From Mesorhizobium sp. Z1-4 (GTDB lineage Bacteria > Pseudomonadota > Alphaproteobacteria > Rhizobiales > Rhizobiaceae): a DNA stretch of 64,000 nucleotides. A model generated the notes under the pieces. It was not told the origin of the DNA. It ran no database searches and saw only the letters and a program-made list of their open reading frames with translations. Location of the stretch: assembly GCF_004000235.1 (NCBI RefSeq), contig NZ_RCIO01000001.1, forward strand, positions 372,001-436,000. The letters are read 5' to 3'. Each line of letters starts with the position of its first letter. Positions within the stretch are counted from its first letter, which is position 1. This document shows, in pieces, positions 24,686 to 33,131 of the stretch. The position numbers and the translations under genes were made by a program.

Positions 24686-25735
24686 TCACTGCATCGCGGT
24701 GTATTTGTCGATCAGCGACCGGGCTTCGTCGATCAGCGCCTGGCCGTCCACGCCCTTGGCCGACATTTCGGCTATCCAGTTGTCGATGACAGGCTGCGCA
24801 GCACTCTTCCATGTCCCTGCATCATCGGCGCTCAGCTCGATGATGTTGTTGCCGCGCGACTGGGCAATCTCGAGACCCGGGGCATCGTATTCCTGCATCG
24901 TCTTGCCGGCCCAGGCGGAGAGCTCGGCTCCCGAATTGTCATCGATCACCTTCTTCAGGTCATCGGGAAGCCGGTCATAGCTGCCCTTGTTCATCGCCAG
25001 CACGAAGGTGGTCGTGTAGAGCGCATGATCGCCGCCGAAGGTCGTATGGTTGCCGACGAGTTCGGCGACCTTGAGCGCAGGCGTCACTTCCCACGGAATA
25101 ACGGTCGCATCGATGACGCCCTTCGAAAGCGCCTCCGTCACCTGCGGCACAGGCATGCCGACCGGCGCCGCGCCAAGTTCGCTCAGCAGCGCATTGATGA
25201 CGCGCGTGGGTGCACGCACCTTCAGCCCGTTGAGGTCGTCCAGATTTGTCACCGGCGACTTGGAGTGGATCACACCCGGCCCGTGGACCCATGTTCCGAG
25301 AATGTGAAGGTCCTTGAATTCGTTGTCCTTCATATGTTTTTCGAACATGTCCCAAAAGGCGCGCGACGTCGCTTCGGCGTTCGTCATCATGAAGGGCAGT
25401 TCAAACACCTCGGTGCTTGGAAAACGGCCCGGCGTGTAGCCCGGCAGGGCCCATACAAGATCGACGACTCCGTCCGTTGCCTGATCGATGAGCTGAGGCG
25501 GCGTGCCGCCGAGCGACATGGCCGAAAAGCGCTCGATCTTGATGCGGCCGCCGGACGCCGCTTCCACCCGGTCCGCCCACGGATCGAGTATGTGAGCCGG
25601 AACATTTGCCTGCGGCGGCAGAAACTGATGCAGCCGCAGCGTGACTTCCTGTGCCGCCGCGCCCTGCAGGCCCGCGATCGCGCCTGCTGCGGCCACAATG
25701 CCCGCCATCATGATGCGTCTGGTTACAGATATCAT
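24686..25735 (-). CDS. TRAP transporter periplasmic binding protein (DctP-type)
   Basis: A 349-residue secreted binding protein. It has a signal peptide (IMMAGIVAAAGAIAGLQGAAAQ) and the DctP pattern LHQFLPPQANVPAHILDPWADRV, then LNGLKVRAPTRV (the conserved Arg that pins a carboxylate) and GVIDATVIPWEV. The ligand is therefore likely an organic acid. GGGAGGATAAA precedes ATG 25735. Its position beside the Lrp/HppD genes suggests, but does not prove, an aromatic or keto acid substrate. Confidence 0.92.
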   Translation of the reverse strand: MISVTRRIMMAGIVAAAGAIAGLQGAAAQEVTLRLHQFLPPQANVPAHILDPWADRVEAASGGRIKIERFSAMSLGGTPPQLIDQATDGVVDLVWALPGYTPGRFPSTEVFELPFMMTNAEATSRAFWDMFEKHMKDNEFKDLHILGTWVHGPGVIHSKSPVTNLDDLNGLKVRAPTRVINALLSELGAAPVGMPVPQVTEALSKGVIDATVIPWEVTPALKVAELVGNHTTFGGDHALYTTTFVLAMNKGSYDRLPDDLKKVIDDNSGAELSAWAGKTMQEYDAPGLEIAQSRGNNIIELSADDAGTWKSAAQPVIDNWIAEMSAKGVDGQALIDEARSLIDKYTAMQ

Positions 25736-25790
25736 TTTATCCTCCCGAACTGATTCTTGCCGCTTCGCTGATGCGGCTTATGGCACGGCC

Positions 25791-25813
25791 ATGTAACCGA
25801 TAAAATATGTAAC
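25791..25813. promoter_or_regulatory. Direct repeat ATGTAAC before the TRAP operon
   Basis: Two copies of ATGTAAC start 16 bases apart (25791 and 25807). Read on the coding strand this is AGTTACA then GTTAC, and nearly the same arrangement stands before hmgA (33093-33113). It may be a shared operator; the match is short. Confidence 0.35.
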
Positions 25814-25836
25814 TAAAAAGGGCGCCGGCCGGCACG

Positions 25837-26310
25837 CTAGGTCTCAAGCGGCAGCGCGTTCGTTTCCTTCAGCGTTTCGAGCACGATCGCGGTCTTCACA
25901 TGCTGAACGCTGTCATGCGGGAGCAATACCCCGTTGACGAAATCGGCCAGCGAGCGAAGGTCGGGCGTCACGACCTTGAGCACGTAGTCCATCTCGCCGG
26001 TAAGCGCGTGTGCTTCCTGAACTTCCGGCAATCGCTCCAGCAGCCGGGCAAAATGGCGGGCATTGTCGCGATTGTGGGTGGAAAGCGTGACAGTGATGAT
26101 ATTGACCAGCGGGAAGCCTAGACGCTCGCGGTCGAGAACGGCACGATACCCGCGGACGAAACCTTCGTCCTCCAGCCTTTGCCTGCGCCGCGAGCATTGC
26201 GACGGCGACAGATTCACCTTGGCCGACAACTCATTATTGGTCAGCCGCGCATCCTGCTGCAGAAGCGCGAGTATCTTGCGGTCGAAGCCGTCGAGCTGCT
26301 CGGAACTCAT
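25837..26310 (-). CDS. Lrp/AsnC family regulator
   Basis: A 157-residue regulator: N-terminal helix-turn-helix (LDGFDRKILALLQQDARLTNNELSAKVNLSPSQCSRRRQRL) and a C-terminal RAM ligand domain (VLKVVTPDLRSLADFVN). Lrp-type proteins next to hppD commonly respond to phenylalanine or tyrosine; here it is divergent from hppD across 125 bases. GGAG stands 8 bases before ATG 26310; the longer open frame upstream overlaps hppD and is discounted. Confidence 0.92.
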   Translation of the reverse strand: MSSEQLDGFDRKILALLQQDARLTNNELSAKVNLSPSQCSRRRQRLEDEGFVRGYRAVLDRERLGFPLVNIITVTLSTHNRDNARHFARLLERLPEVQEAHALTGEMDYVLKVVTPDLRSLADFVNGVLLPHDSVQHVKTAIVLETLKETNALPLET

Positions 26311-26338
26311 GTAAATCACTCCAGCGACGCGCGAAGCA

Positions 26339-26372
26339 TGCGAAAAATGCCCACCAGAGGCATCAGAACGCA
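26339..26372. promoter_or_regulatory. Dyad in the lrp/hppD intergenic region
   Basis: Nested symmetry: inner ATGCC-N7-GGCAT (26347-26363) and outer TGCG (26339-26342) with CGCA (26369-26372). Extended dyads with A-rich interior are typical of Lrp/AsnC sites. It lies between two divergent starts, so shared control is plausible. Confidence 0.4.
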
Positions 26373-26435
26373 AACTCCGTGCGGAGGCAAGAGCGTATGA
26401 TCGGGAAATATCGCGCCCCAACCCGGAGGAGAGCC

Positions 26436-27548
26436 ATGGGTCCTTTCCCGCACGATGCACCGCCCGCCAAGATCGGCGGCGAAAACCCCGCCGGAACCGA
26501 CGGGTTCGAGTTCGTAGAATTCGCGCATTCCGAGCCTGCAAAGCTAGAAGAGCTGTTCGCGCGCATGGGCTACACCAAAGTGGCCACGCACAAATCGAAA
26601 GCGATCTCGGTCTGGCGGCAAGGCGACATCAACTATGTCATCAATGCCGAGCCCGGCTCGCACGCCATGCGCTTTGTCGACGAGCATGGCCCGTGCGCGC
26701 CATCGATGGCCTGGCGGGTGGTCGATGCCAAACATGCTTTCGATCACGCCGTTTCCAAGGGCGCTACGCCGTATGAAGGCGACGACAAAGTGCTCGACGT
26801 GCCGGCGATCATCGGCATCGGCGGTTCGCTGCTCTATTTCATCGAAACCTATGGCGACAAGGGCTCCGCCTACGACACCGAGTTCGACTGGACCGGCGAG
26901 CGCGACCCGAAGCCCGAGGGCGTCGGTTTCTATTATCTCGACCACCTGACGCACAACGTGTTCCGCGGCAATATGGACAAGTGGTGGGATTTCTACCGAG
27001 ACCTGTTCGGTTTCAAGCAGATCCACTTCTTCGACATCGATGGCCGCATTACCGGTCTTGTCAGCCGCGCCATCACGTCGCCCTGCGGAAAGATCCGCAT
27101 TCCGCTGAACGAGTCGAAGGACGACACCAGCCAAATCGCGGAATATCTGCGCAAATACAAAGGCGAAGGCATTCAGCACATCGCGGTCGGTACCGACGAA
27201 ATCTACGACGCGACCGACCGGCTTGCAGCCAACGAGCTCAAATTCATGCCCGGCCCGCCCGACACCTATTACGAGATGTCGTATGACCGCGTGAACGGCC
27301 ATGACGAGCCGGTGGAACGGATGAAGAAACACGGCATCCTCATCGACGGCGAAGGCGTAATCGATGGCGGCATGACCAAGATCCTGCTGCAGATCTTCTC
27401 CAAAACCGTCATTGGTCCAATCTTCTTCGAGTTCATTCAGAGGAAGGGCGACGAAGGCTTCGGCGAAGGCAATTTCCGCGCACTGTTCGAATCCATCGAA
27501 CAGGACCAGATCAAGCGCGGCGTGCTCAAGGTCGAAGCTGCGGAGTAA
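26436..27548 (+). CDS. hppD: 4-hydroxyphenylpyruvate dioxygenase
   Basis: This converts 4-hydroxyphenylpyruvate (from tyrosine) to homogentisate, with ring hydroxylation, decarboxylation and side-chain shift. In the 370-residue chain the Fe(II) facial triad is visible: His170 (YLDHLTHNV), His248 (GIQHIAVGT) and Glu332 (FFEFIQRKG). Two vicinal-oxygen-chelate domains, normal length. Start ATG 26436 follows CGGAGGAGAGCC. Homogentisate is then cleaved by HmgA encoded 4 kb away on the other strand. Confidence 0.97.
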   Translation: MGPFPHDAPPAKIGGENPAGTDGFEFVEFAHSEPAKLEELFARMGYTKVATHKSKAISVWRQGDINYVINAEPGSHAMRFVDEHGPCAPSMAWRVVDAKHAFDHAVSKGATPYEGDDKVLDVPAIIGIGGSLLYFIETYGDKGSAYDTEFDWTGERDPKPEGVGFYYLDHLTHNVFRGNMDKWWDFYRDLFGFKQIHFFDIDGRITGLVSRAITSPCGKIRIPLNESKDDTSQIAEYLRKYKGEGIQHIAVGTDEIYDATDRLAANELKFMPGPPDTYYEMSYDRVNGHDEPVERMKKHGILIDGEGVIDGGMTKILLQIFSKTVIGPIFFEFIQRKGDEGFGEGNFRALFESIEQDQIKRGVLKVEAAE

Positions 27549-27559
27549 GCACACCCGGG

Positions 27560-27587
27560 TGCGTCTTTCGCCTCGGCGAAGGACGCA
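27560..27587. terminator. Bidirectional hairpin terminator, hppD / DUF2783 gene
   Basis: TGCGTCTTTCGCC (27560-27572) pairs with GGCGAAGGACGCA (27575-27587) with a single G-T mismatch, in the 40-base gap between convergent genes. It is followed on the plus strand by TCTATTTCTT. Position and stability fit a shared terminator. Confidence 0.75.
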
Positions 27588-27588
27588 T

Positions 27589-27786
27589 CTATTTCTTCGC
27601 GGCTGCCGCGAGCGCCTTTTTCAGCGTATCGGGATCGCCCACCTGGTTGGCGAGCAAAAGCACCAGCCGGGCATTCAGCTGCGCGCTTTCTTCAAAGCTC
27701 AGCCCTTCATGCGCGCCCATGAGCGCGGCGTAGAAATCGTCACCGGCTGCTCCCAGACGGTCGTGTCCGATATCGTCCGCGCTCAT
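27589..27786 (-). CDS. DUF2783 domain protein
   Basis: A 65-residue protein with the compact DUF2783 pattern: DFYAALMGAHEGLSFEES, then AQLNARLVLLLANQVGD. All-helical by appearance, no membrane segment. Its ATGA start overlaps the stop of the flavin monooxygenase gene, so the two are translationally coupled. That suggests a small partner or stabiliser of the monooxygenase. No biochemical function is known to me. Confidence 0.88.
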   Translation of the reverse strand: MSADDIGHDRLGAAGDDFYAALMGAHEGLSFEESAQLNARLVLLLANQVGDPDTLKKALAAAAKK

Positions 27787-29405
27787 TGCGCCGTCCCTGT
27801 CGCACGCTCCAGCGCTGCCATGATTTCACCGACGGTCGGATTGCGGAAACGTGCGGCGACATGCTGGTCGGGCCGCAGAAGGTAGACATTGCCGGCGCCA
27901 TACCGCCGCGCGACCAGCCCTTCCACATCGAACAGCGCCGACCCATCGTTGGTGCGGCGTGCCGGATCCCCCGTCACCGCGATGCGGTTGAGTTCGGATG
28001 GAAGACCATCCGGAATTTCAGCGTCGACCGACATGACCGCGAAGCCGCCGCCGCAGTGAGCGAGCAGCCAGTCCGGCCCCGCCTCGCCGTTGGCCACCGG
28101 CGCGTCCGGCATCGCTGTTCCTGGTTCGACGCCCTCGCCGCCGCGACTTGGCGTCTGCAATTGCATTCCGGCCAGTGAACAGGGTCGCGACAGCCTGCCG
28201 GAATTCACCAGGCGGCGTGCGAAGTCATGCTCTCCGGCCAGGTCCAGCACCGCTTCGCGGAACAGCTTCTCCATCTCGCTCTTCGGCGTCATGAATGAAG
28301 TCGCACGGGCGGAATTGGCGATGTTTTCGTCCGAGCCGTAGGTGCGCTCCTCATCATATGTCTGGATGAGGCTTTCCGGCGCTTCACCGCGCAATATTGC
28401 TGCCAGCTTCCAGATCAGATTGTCGGTATCCTGGATGCCGCCATTGCCGCCTCGCGCGCCAAATGGCGAGACGATATGGGCGCTGTCGCCGGCAAAGACC
28501 ACCCGACCATGGACGAAGCGCGCCAGCCGGCGGCACTGGAAGGTGTAGACCGAGACCCAGTCGAGTTCGAAATCGGAATGGCCAAGCACCTTTTCGATGC
28601 GCGGGATAACGTTTTCGGGTTTCTTTTCTTCCTCGGGATCGGCGTCCCACCCGAGTTGCAGGTCGATACGGTAGATATTGTCGGGCTGTTTGTGCAGCAG
28701 CGCCGACTGGCCGGGATGAAATGTCGGCTCGAACCAGAACCAGCGCTCGGACGGGAAATCCGCCTTCATCTCGACATCGGCGATGAGGAAGCGCTCTTCG
28801 AAGATCCTGCCCTCGAAGTCGAGCCCCATCATGGTGCGCAAGGGCGACCGCGCGCCGTCGCAGGCAATGAGCCAGTCGGCCTCGAGGCTGTAAGCCCCGT
28901 CGGGTGTTTCTATCTCGACAGTCACTCCATCGTCGCGCCGTTCGAGCCCGGTAACCTTGTTGTTCCAGCGCAGGTCGATCAGGTCAGGGAAATCGGCCGC
29001 GCGTTCCACCAGATACTGCTCGGCGTAGTATTGCTGCAGGTTGATGAAGGCCGGCATCTTGTGGCCCGCCTCGGGCAGCAGATCAAAGTTCCAGACCTCG
29101 CGGTTGCGGTGAAACAGCCGGCCGACCTTCCAGGTCACCCCCTTTTCCACCATCCGTTCGCCAACGCCGAGCCGGTCGAAGATCTCAAGCGTTCTTTTCG
29201 ACCAGCAGATGGCGCGGCTGCCGATCGAAACGACATTGTTGTCGTCGAGCACGATGCAGCGCACGCCGTGCAATGCGCAGTCGATCGCCGCCGCCAGGCC
29301 GACCGGGCCTGCTCCCACGATGATGACCGGCGCCCCGCTGGGCTTCGCTCCGCCAAGTTCCGGCGGCTTCTGATAGGCAAACGGCGCGTATTGGTAGCGT
29401 GGCAT
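27783..29405 (-). CDS. FAD-dependent aromatic monooxygenase (MhpA/PheA class)
   Basis: A 540-residue class A flavoprotein hydroxylase. It has the FAD-binding GAGPVGLAAAIDCALHG near residue 30, the DG motif (LIACDGARSPLRTMMG) and the GD motif (VVFAGDSAHIVSPFGARGG) followed by NGGIQDTDNLIWKLAAIL; the thioredoxin-like C-terminal domain is present. Such enzymes para- or ortho-hydroxylate phenolic acids with NAD(P)H and O2. Placement within the hmgA/FAH operon suggests it feeds a 2,5-dihydroxylated aromatic into ring cleavage, by analogy with 3-hydroxyphenylacetate or 3-hydroxybenzoate 6-hydroxylation. The substrate is not established. Start ATG 29405 overlaps the preceding stop as TGATG. Confidence 0.88.
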   Translation of the reverse strand: MPRYQYAPFAYQKPPELGGAKPSGAPVIIVGAGPVGLAAAIDCALHGVRCIVLDDNNVVSIGSRAICWSKRTLEIFDRLGVGERMVEKGVTWKVGRLFHRNREVWNFDLLPEAGHKMPAFINLQQYYAEQYLVERAADFPDLIDLRWNNKVTGLERRDDGVTVEIETPDGAYSLEADWLIACDGARSPLRTMMGLDFEGRIFEERFLIADVEMKADFPSERWFWFEPTFHPGQSALLHKQPDNIYRIDLQLGWDADPEEEKKPENVIPRIEKVLGHSDFELDWVSVYTFQCRRLARFVHGRVVFAGDSAHIVSPFGARGGNGGIQDTDNLIWKLAAILRGEAPESLIQTYDEERTYGSDENIANSARATSFMTPKSEMEKLFREAVLDLAGEHDFARRLVNSGRLSRPCSLAGMQLQTPSRGGEGVEPGTAMPDAPVANGEAGPDWLLAHCGGGFAVMSVDAEIPDGLPSELNRIAVTGDPARRTNDGSALFDVEGLVARRYGAGNVYLLRPDQHVAARFRNPTVGEIMAALERATGTAQ

Positions 29406-29713
29406 CAGCCAGCGCCCAGATTCGGCACCGCCAGCACGATGAACAAGCCGAAGGCCACGAAACCGCCGAGAATGATCAGCAGCCGCCGGTTCATCTGGCG
29501 CCGCAGTTCCTGGGTTTCGGCATCCTGGGCGACGCCCCGGTTCATCGCAACGGCCCAGATATTGGCGTAAGTCGGCAGTCCCCATTTCTGGCTGCCGGAA
29601 ATGCCGGAACGCCGCTCGGCGGCGTAACACAGGCGGATCGCGTCAACGAAGTTGACGATCATCGCCAGGCCCCAGAACCCCGATACGAGGATGAAGATGT
29701 TACCGAAGTCCAT
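29405..29713 (-). CDS. Small membrane protein of the monooxygenase operon
   Basis: A 102-residue protein with two predicted membrane helices, residues about 4-24 (NIFILVSGFWGLAMIVNFV) and about 77-97 (RLLIILGGFVAFGLFIVLAV), and a charged middle segment (QDAETQELRRQMNRR). I do not recognise a family. It lies 3 bases after the MBL gene and overlaps the monooxygenase start, so it is part of the same polycistron. It could tether the pathway at the membrane or help substrate entry; both are guesses. Confidence 0.75.
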   Translation of the reverse strand: MDFGNIFILVSGFWGLAMIVNFVDAIRLCYAAERRSGISGSQKWGLPTYANIWAVAMNRGVAQDAETQELRRQMNRRLLIILGGFVAFGLFIVLAVPNLGAG

Positions 29714-29716
29714 TGG

Positions 29717-30667
29717 CTAGCCCTGCAAAGCATCCCACATCTGCCGGTCGCGTTCCGCGGTCCAGATGCGCGGCGTATCGATGTCCAGCGCCTCATCATA
29801 GGCGCGAGCGACATTGAAGGGCAGGCAGTGCTCGTAGATTGCGTAGTCGGCAAATTTCGGATCGCACTCGGCGCGGCAGGCGTCCCAGGCTTCCTTCAGC
29901 GAACCGCCGCCAAGAGCCACACGCGCCACCGGGCGGTAGGTCGAGCGCACGAAGTCGGCGGTGTTGTCCAGCGCCTCGTTGACGCGCTCGCGTCCTACAA
30001 GCGCGTCGCCACGGCCGGGCGCAATCGCGTCGAGATCCCAGGCCCTGATACGGTTCAGCGTGCCCGGCCAGTCGTGAAAATGGCCGTCGCCGCAATAGCA
30101 GGCCGAGTGATATTCCACGATGTCACCGGTGAACATCACATTTGCGTCCGGCACGAAAGCGACGATGTCGCCGGCCGTGTGGGCCCGGCCCATGAACATC
30201 AGGTCGACCCGGCGCTTGCCGAGATAGACCGTCATGCGGTCGTTGAAGGTCATGGACGGCCAGGTGAGACCCGGAATCGATTCGTGGCCCTGAAACAGCC
30301 GCGGAAAGCGGCCAAACTCGGAGTCCCAGTCCTCCTGTCCGCGCTCGACGACCATGGAGCGGGCCTTCTCCGACATGATGATTTCAGAGGCGCCATAGGC
30401 CGACGCCCCGAGCACACGCACCGCGTGATAATGCGTCAGTGTCACATATTTGATCGGCTTGTCGGTGACGGTGCGGATGTTCTCTATCACCTTGTTGGCC
30501 AGACGCGGGGTTGCCTGTGCGTCCACGATCATCACCGCATCGTCACCGATAATGACACCGGTATTGGGATCGCCCTCGGCGGTGAAGGCCCACAGATCCT
30601 TGCCGATCTCGGTGAAAGAGACCTTCTTTTCAGCGAGATCGCCAGCCGAGGCAAATTGCTTGGTCAT
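29717..30667 (-). CDS. MBL-fold metallo-hydrolase with incomplete metal motif
   Basis: A 316-residue beta-lactamase-fold protein. The usual HxHxDH is T-H79-Y-H81-A-V83-R84: the two His remain but the Asp and third His are replaced by Val and Arg. Later ligands look intact (GRAHTAGD His, FTGDIVEY Asp). The site could hold one metal only. It lies 1 base after the fumarylacetoacetate-type hydrolase gene and 3 bases before the small membrane protein gene. Candidate roles are a thioesterase, lactonase or isomerisation step in the homogentisate-type pathway; none is demonstrated. Confidence 0.85.
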   Translation of the reverse strand: MTKQFASAGDLAEKKVSFTEIGKDLWAFTAEGDPNTGVIIGDDAVMIVDAQATPRLANKVIENIRTVTDKPIKYVTLTHYHAVRVLGASAYGASEIIMSEKARSMVVERGQEDWDSEFGRFPRLFQGHESIPGLTWPSMTFNDRMTVYLGKRRVDLMFMGRAHTAGDIVAFVPDANVMFTGDIVEYHSACYCGDGHFHDWPGTLNRIRAWDLDAIAPGRGDALVGRERVNEALDNTADFVRSTYRPVARVALGGGSLKEAWDACRAECDPKFADYAIYEHCLPFNVARAYDEALDIDTPRIWTAERDRQMWDALQG

Positions 30668-30668
30668 G

Positions 30669-31685
30669 TCAGGCCTTCTCGTATTTCTTCACTGTCTGCT
30701 CGATTGCACCGAAGATCGAATGGCCGTCGCCATCCTTCATCTCGATACGCACGGTGTCGCCGAACTTCATGAATGGCGTGGACGGCTTGCCGTTTTCGAT
30801 CGTTTCAATGGTACGGATTTCGGCGATGCAGGAATAACCCACGCCGCCCGCGGCGACGGGCTTGCCCGGCCCGCCGTCGAGCTTGTTTGACACCGTGCCA
30901 GAGCCGATGACCGCACCGGCGCCCAGAGGCCGCGTTTTGGCTGCATGGGCAATCAGGGTCGGGAAATCGAACGTCATGTCGATGCCGGCATTGGCGCGGC
31001 CGAAGGGCTTGCCGTTCAGGTCGACATTGAGCGGCAGGCTCAGTTTTCCGCCATCCCATGCTTCCCCCAGCTCGTCCGGAGTCACCGCTACCGGCGAAAA
31101 GGCCGAGGACGGCTTGCCCTGGAAGAAGCCGAAGCCCTTGGCGAGTTCGCCGGGGATCAGACCTCGCAACGATACGTCGTTGACCAGCATGACAAGCCGG
31201 ATTGCGGCGCGCGCATCGTCCGGCGTCGCGCCCATCGGTACGTCATCGACGATGACGGCAACCTCGCCCTCCATGTCGATACCCCAGGCCTCGTCGCCGA
31301 GTTCGATCGGATCGCGGGGGCCGATGAAGGCATCCGAGCCGCCCTGATAGATCAGCGGGTCGGTCCAGAAGCTCTCCGGCATTTCAGCGCCGCGCGCCTT
31401 GCGCACCAGCTCCACATGATTGACGTAGGCAGAGCCATCCGCCCATTGATATGCGCGCGGCAGCGGCGACGCCGCGTCGTGTTCGTGGAACCGCTCGACC
31501 GGCACGGAGCCATGCTCGAGGCTCTCGGCAAGTGCTTCCAGATGCGGGGCAAAGCGCGCCCAGCCGTCCAGTGCCGCCTGCATTGTCGGCACCAGAAAGG
31601 ATGCATCGGTGCAGCGCGTCAGGTCGCGCGAGACCACCACCAGGCGGCCGTCCCGCCGGCCATTCTTCAGCGTTGCAAGTTTCAA
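30669..31685 (-). CDS. Fumarylacetoacetate hydrolase family protein
   Basis: A 338-residue FAH-fold enzyme, expected to hydrolyse fumarylacetoacetate (or a related 2,4-dioxo acid) in the last step of homogentisate degradation. The metal-binding pattern is visible as WGIDMEGEVAVIVDDV with a later VNDVSLR and FFQGKPSSAFSPVAVTPDELG; the ending GSGTVSNK is also typical. The start is TTG 31685, supported by a perfect GGAGGAA 6 bases upstream. It lies 42 bases after hmgA. No maleylacetoacetate isomerase gene (maiA) is present in the cluster. Confidence 0.9.
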   Translation of the reverse strand: MKLATLKNGRRDGRLVVVSRDLTRCTDASFLVPTMQAALDGWARFAPHLEALAESLEHGSVPVERFHEHDAASPLPRAYQWADGSAYVNHVELVRKARGAEMPESFWTDPLIYQGGSDAFIGPRDPIELGDEAWGIDMEGEVAVIVDDVPMGATPDDARAAIRLVMLVNDVSLRGLIPGELAKGFGFFQGKPSSAFSPVAVTPDELGEAWDGGKLSLPLNVDLNGKPFGRANAGIDMTFDFPTLIAHAAKTRPLGAGAVIGSGTVSNKLDGGPGKPVAAGGVGYSCIAEIRTIETIENGKPSTPFMKFGDTVRIEMKDGDGHSIFGAIEQTVKKYEKA

Positions 31686-31727
31686 GCAATTCCTCCGTTT
31701 CGTACGCCGCCTATCTGCTGATTAAAC

Positions 31728-33047
31728 TCATTTGATGCCCGGCGTGCCATCGAATTTGCGTTCAAGCCCGTCCCAGCACTCGACATAGTTGTCCTGCAGT
31801 GTTTCGAGCGTTGCCGCGTATTCCGTTACCTGCTGGGGATAGCGGGTCTCGAACATGAACGCCATCGTGTCGTCGAGTTTCACGGGTTTCAGTTCGCCTC
31901 CGGAGGCTTTTTCAAAGCCCATAAGGTCCGGCCCGTGGGGCAGCATCATATTGTGCAGGCTCATGCCGCCGGGCACGAATCCTTCTTCCTTGGCGTCATA
32001 CTGGCCTTTGATGAGGCCCATGAACTCGCTCATGATGTTGCGGTGATACCAGGGCGGCCGGAAGGTGTGTTCGGCTACCATCCAGCGCGGCGGGAAGATG
32101 ACGAAGTCGATATTGGCCGTTCCCTCTTCGCCCGACGGGGCGGTGAGCACGGTGAAGATCGACGGGTCGGGATGGTCGAACAGGATCGCGCCGACCGGCG
32201 AGAAGGTCGCCAGATCGTATTTGTAAGGCGCGTAATTGCCGTGCCACGCCACAACGTCGAGCGGCGAGTGGCCGATCTCGGTGACATGGAATGTGCCGCA
32301 CCATTTCACATGCAGCCGGCACGGCGTTTCCTTGTCCTCGTACCATGCGGCCGGCGTCTTGAAGTCGCGCGGGTTGGCGAGGCAGTTCGCGCCGATCGGT
32401 CCGCGGTCGGGCAACGTGAATTTGGCGCCGTAGTTCTCGCAGACATATCCGCGGGCGCCGCCGCTGTCGGGCTCCATCAGCTCGACCTTGAAGATCATGC
32501 CGCGCGGCAAAACGCAAATTTCGCCGGGCACGACTTCCATCACCCCCATCTCGGTCTTGAACCGCACACCGCCATGCTGCGGCGCGATGAGCAGCTCGCC
32601 GTCCGCGTTGAAGAAATAGTCGTCCACCATGTCTTCGTTGAACGCGTAGACATGGGTAGCCATGCCGACCTGGGTCAGCGCATCGCCGGCGGTGGTGACC
32701 GTGTGCATGCCGGCCAGAAAACCGGTTTTCTCGTTCGGCAGCGGCACCGGATCCCAGCGGTACTGACCGAGCGGCAGCCCATGATCGACCATGTGCGGCG
32801 CGGTTTTCCAGCCGTCCAGTTTCTGGCTGGCAAAGCGCCTTGTGTGCCGGACGCTGGGGCGCATGCGGTAGAGCCAGGAGCGCTCGTTGGTGCCGCGCGG
32901 GGCGGTGAAGGGCGAGCCGGAAAGCTGCTCCGCATAAAGGCCGTAATTGCATTTCTGCGGGCTGTTCTGCCCCTGAGGAAGGGCCCCAGGCAGGCTTTCG
33001 GTCTCGAAATCGTTGCCGAAACCCGGCATGTAGGAATATTGCATCAT
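31728..33047 (-). CDS. hmgA: Homogentisate 1,2-dioxygenase
   Basis: This opens the ring of homogentisate to maleylacetoacetate with Fe(II) and O2. The 439-residue chain shows the HGO hallmarks: [37 protein letters not shown], the metal region [26 protein letters not shown] (His and Glu ligands) and [15 protein letters not shown]. Tandem ATGs at 33047 and 33044 follow GGAGG; the second has the better spacing. The open frame upstream to 33317 covers the MarR gene and is discounted. It is the first gene of the leftward hmgA-FAH-MBL-membrane-monooxygenase-DUF2783 operon. Confidence 0.97.
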   Translation of the reverse strand: MMQYSYMPGFGNDFETESLPGALPQGQNSPQKCNYGLYAEQLSGSPFTAPRGTNERSWLYRMRPSVRHTRRFASQKLDGWKTAPHMVDHGLPLGQYRWDPVPLPNEKTGFLAGMHTVTTAGDALTQVGMATHVYAFNEDMVDDYFFNADGELLIAPQHGGVRFKTEMGVMEVVPGEICVLPRGMIFKVELMEPDSGGARGYVCENYGAKFTLPDRGPIGANCLANPRDFKTPAAWYEDKETPCRLHVKWCGTFHVTEIGHSPLDVVAWHGNYAPYKYDLATFSPVGAILFDHPDPSIFTVLTAPSGEEGTANIDFVIFPPRWMVAEHTFRPPWYHRNIMSEFMGLIKGQYDAKEEGFVPGGMSLHNMMLPHGPDLMGFEKASGGELKPVKLDDTMAFMFETRYPQQVTEYAATLETLQDNYVECWDGLERKFDGTPGIK

Positions 33048-33081
33048 TCGCCTCCCAGGCCGACGCCACGGATTGACAAGT

Positions 33082-33113
33082 TTGTTGCAGGCGTAACAAT
33101 CGCTTTTGTAACT
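33082..33113. promoter_or_regulatory. Operator region between hmgA and divergent marR
   Basis: TTGTTGC-AGGC-GTAACAA (33082-33099) is an 18-base imperfect palindrome with one mismatch per arm. A second GTAAC half-site follows 15 bases after the first (33093 and 33108). It sits in the 84-base gap between the two divergent starts, so it is probably the site of the adjacent MarR protein. Confidence 0.55.
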
Positions 33114-33131
33114 ATCAACGGGGCAAACACC

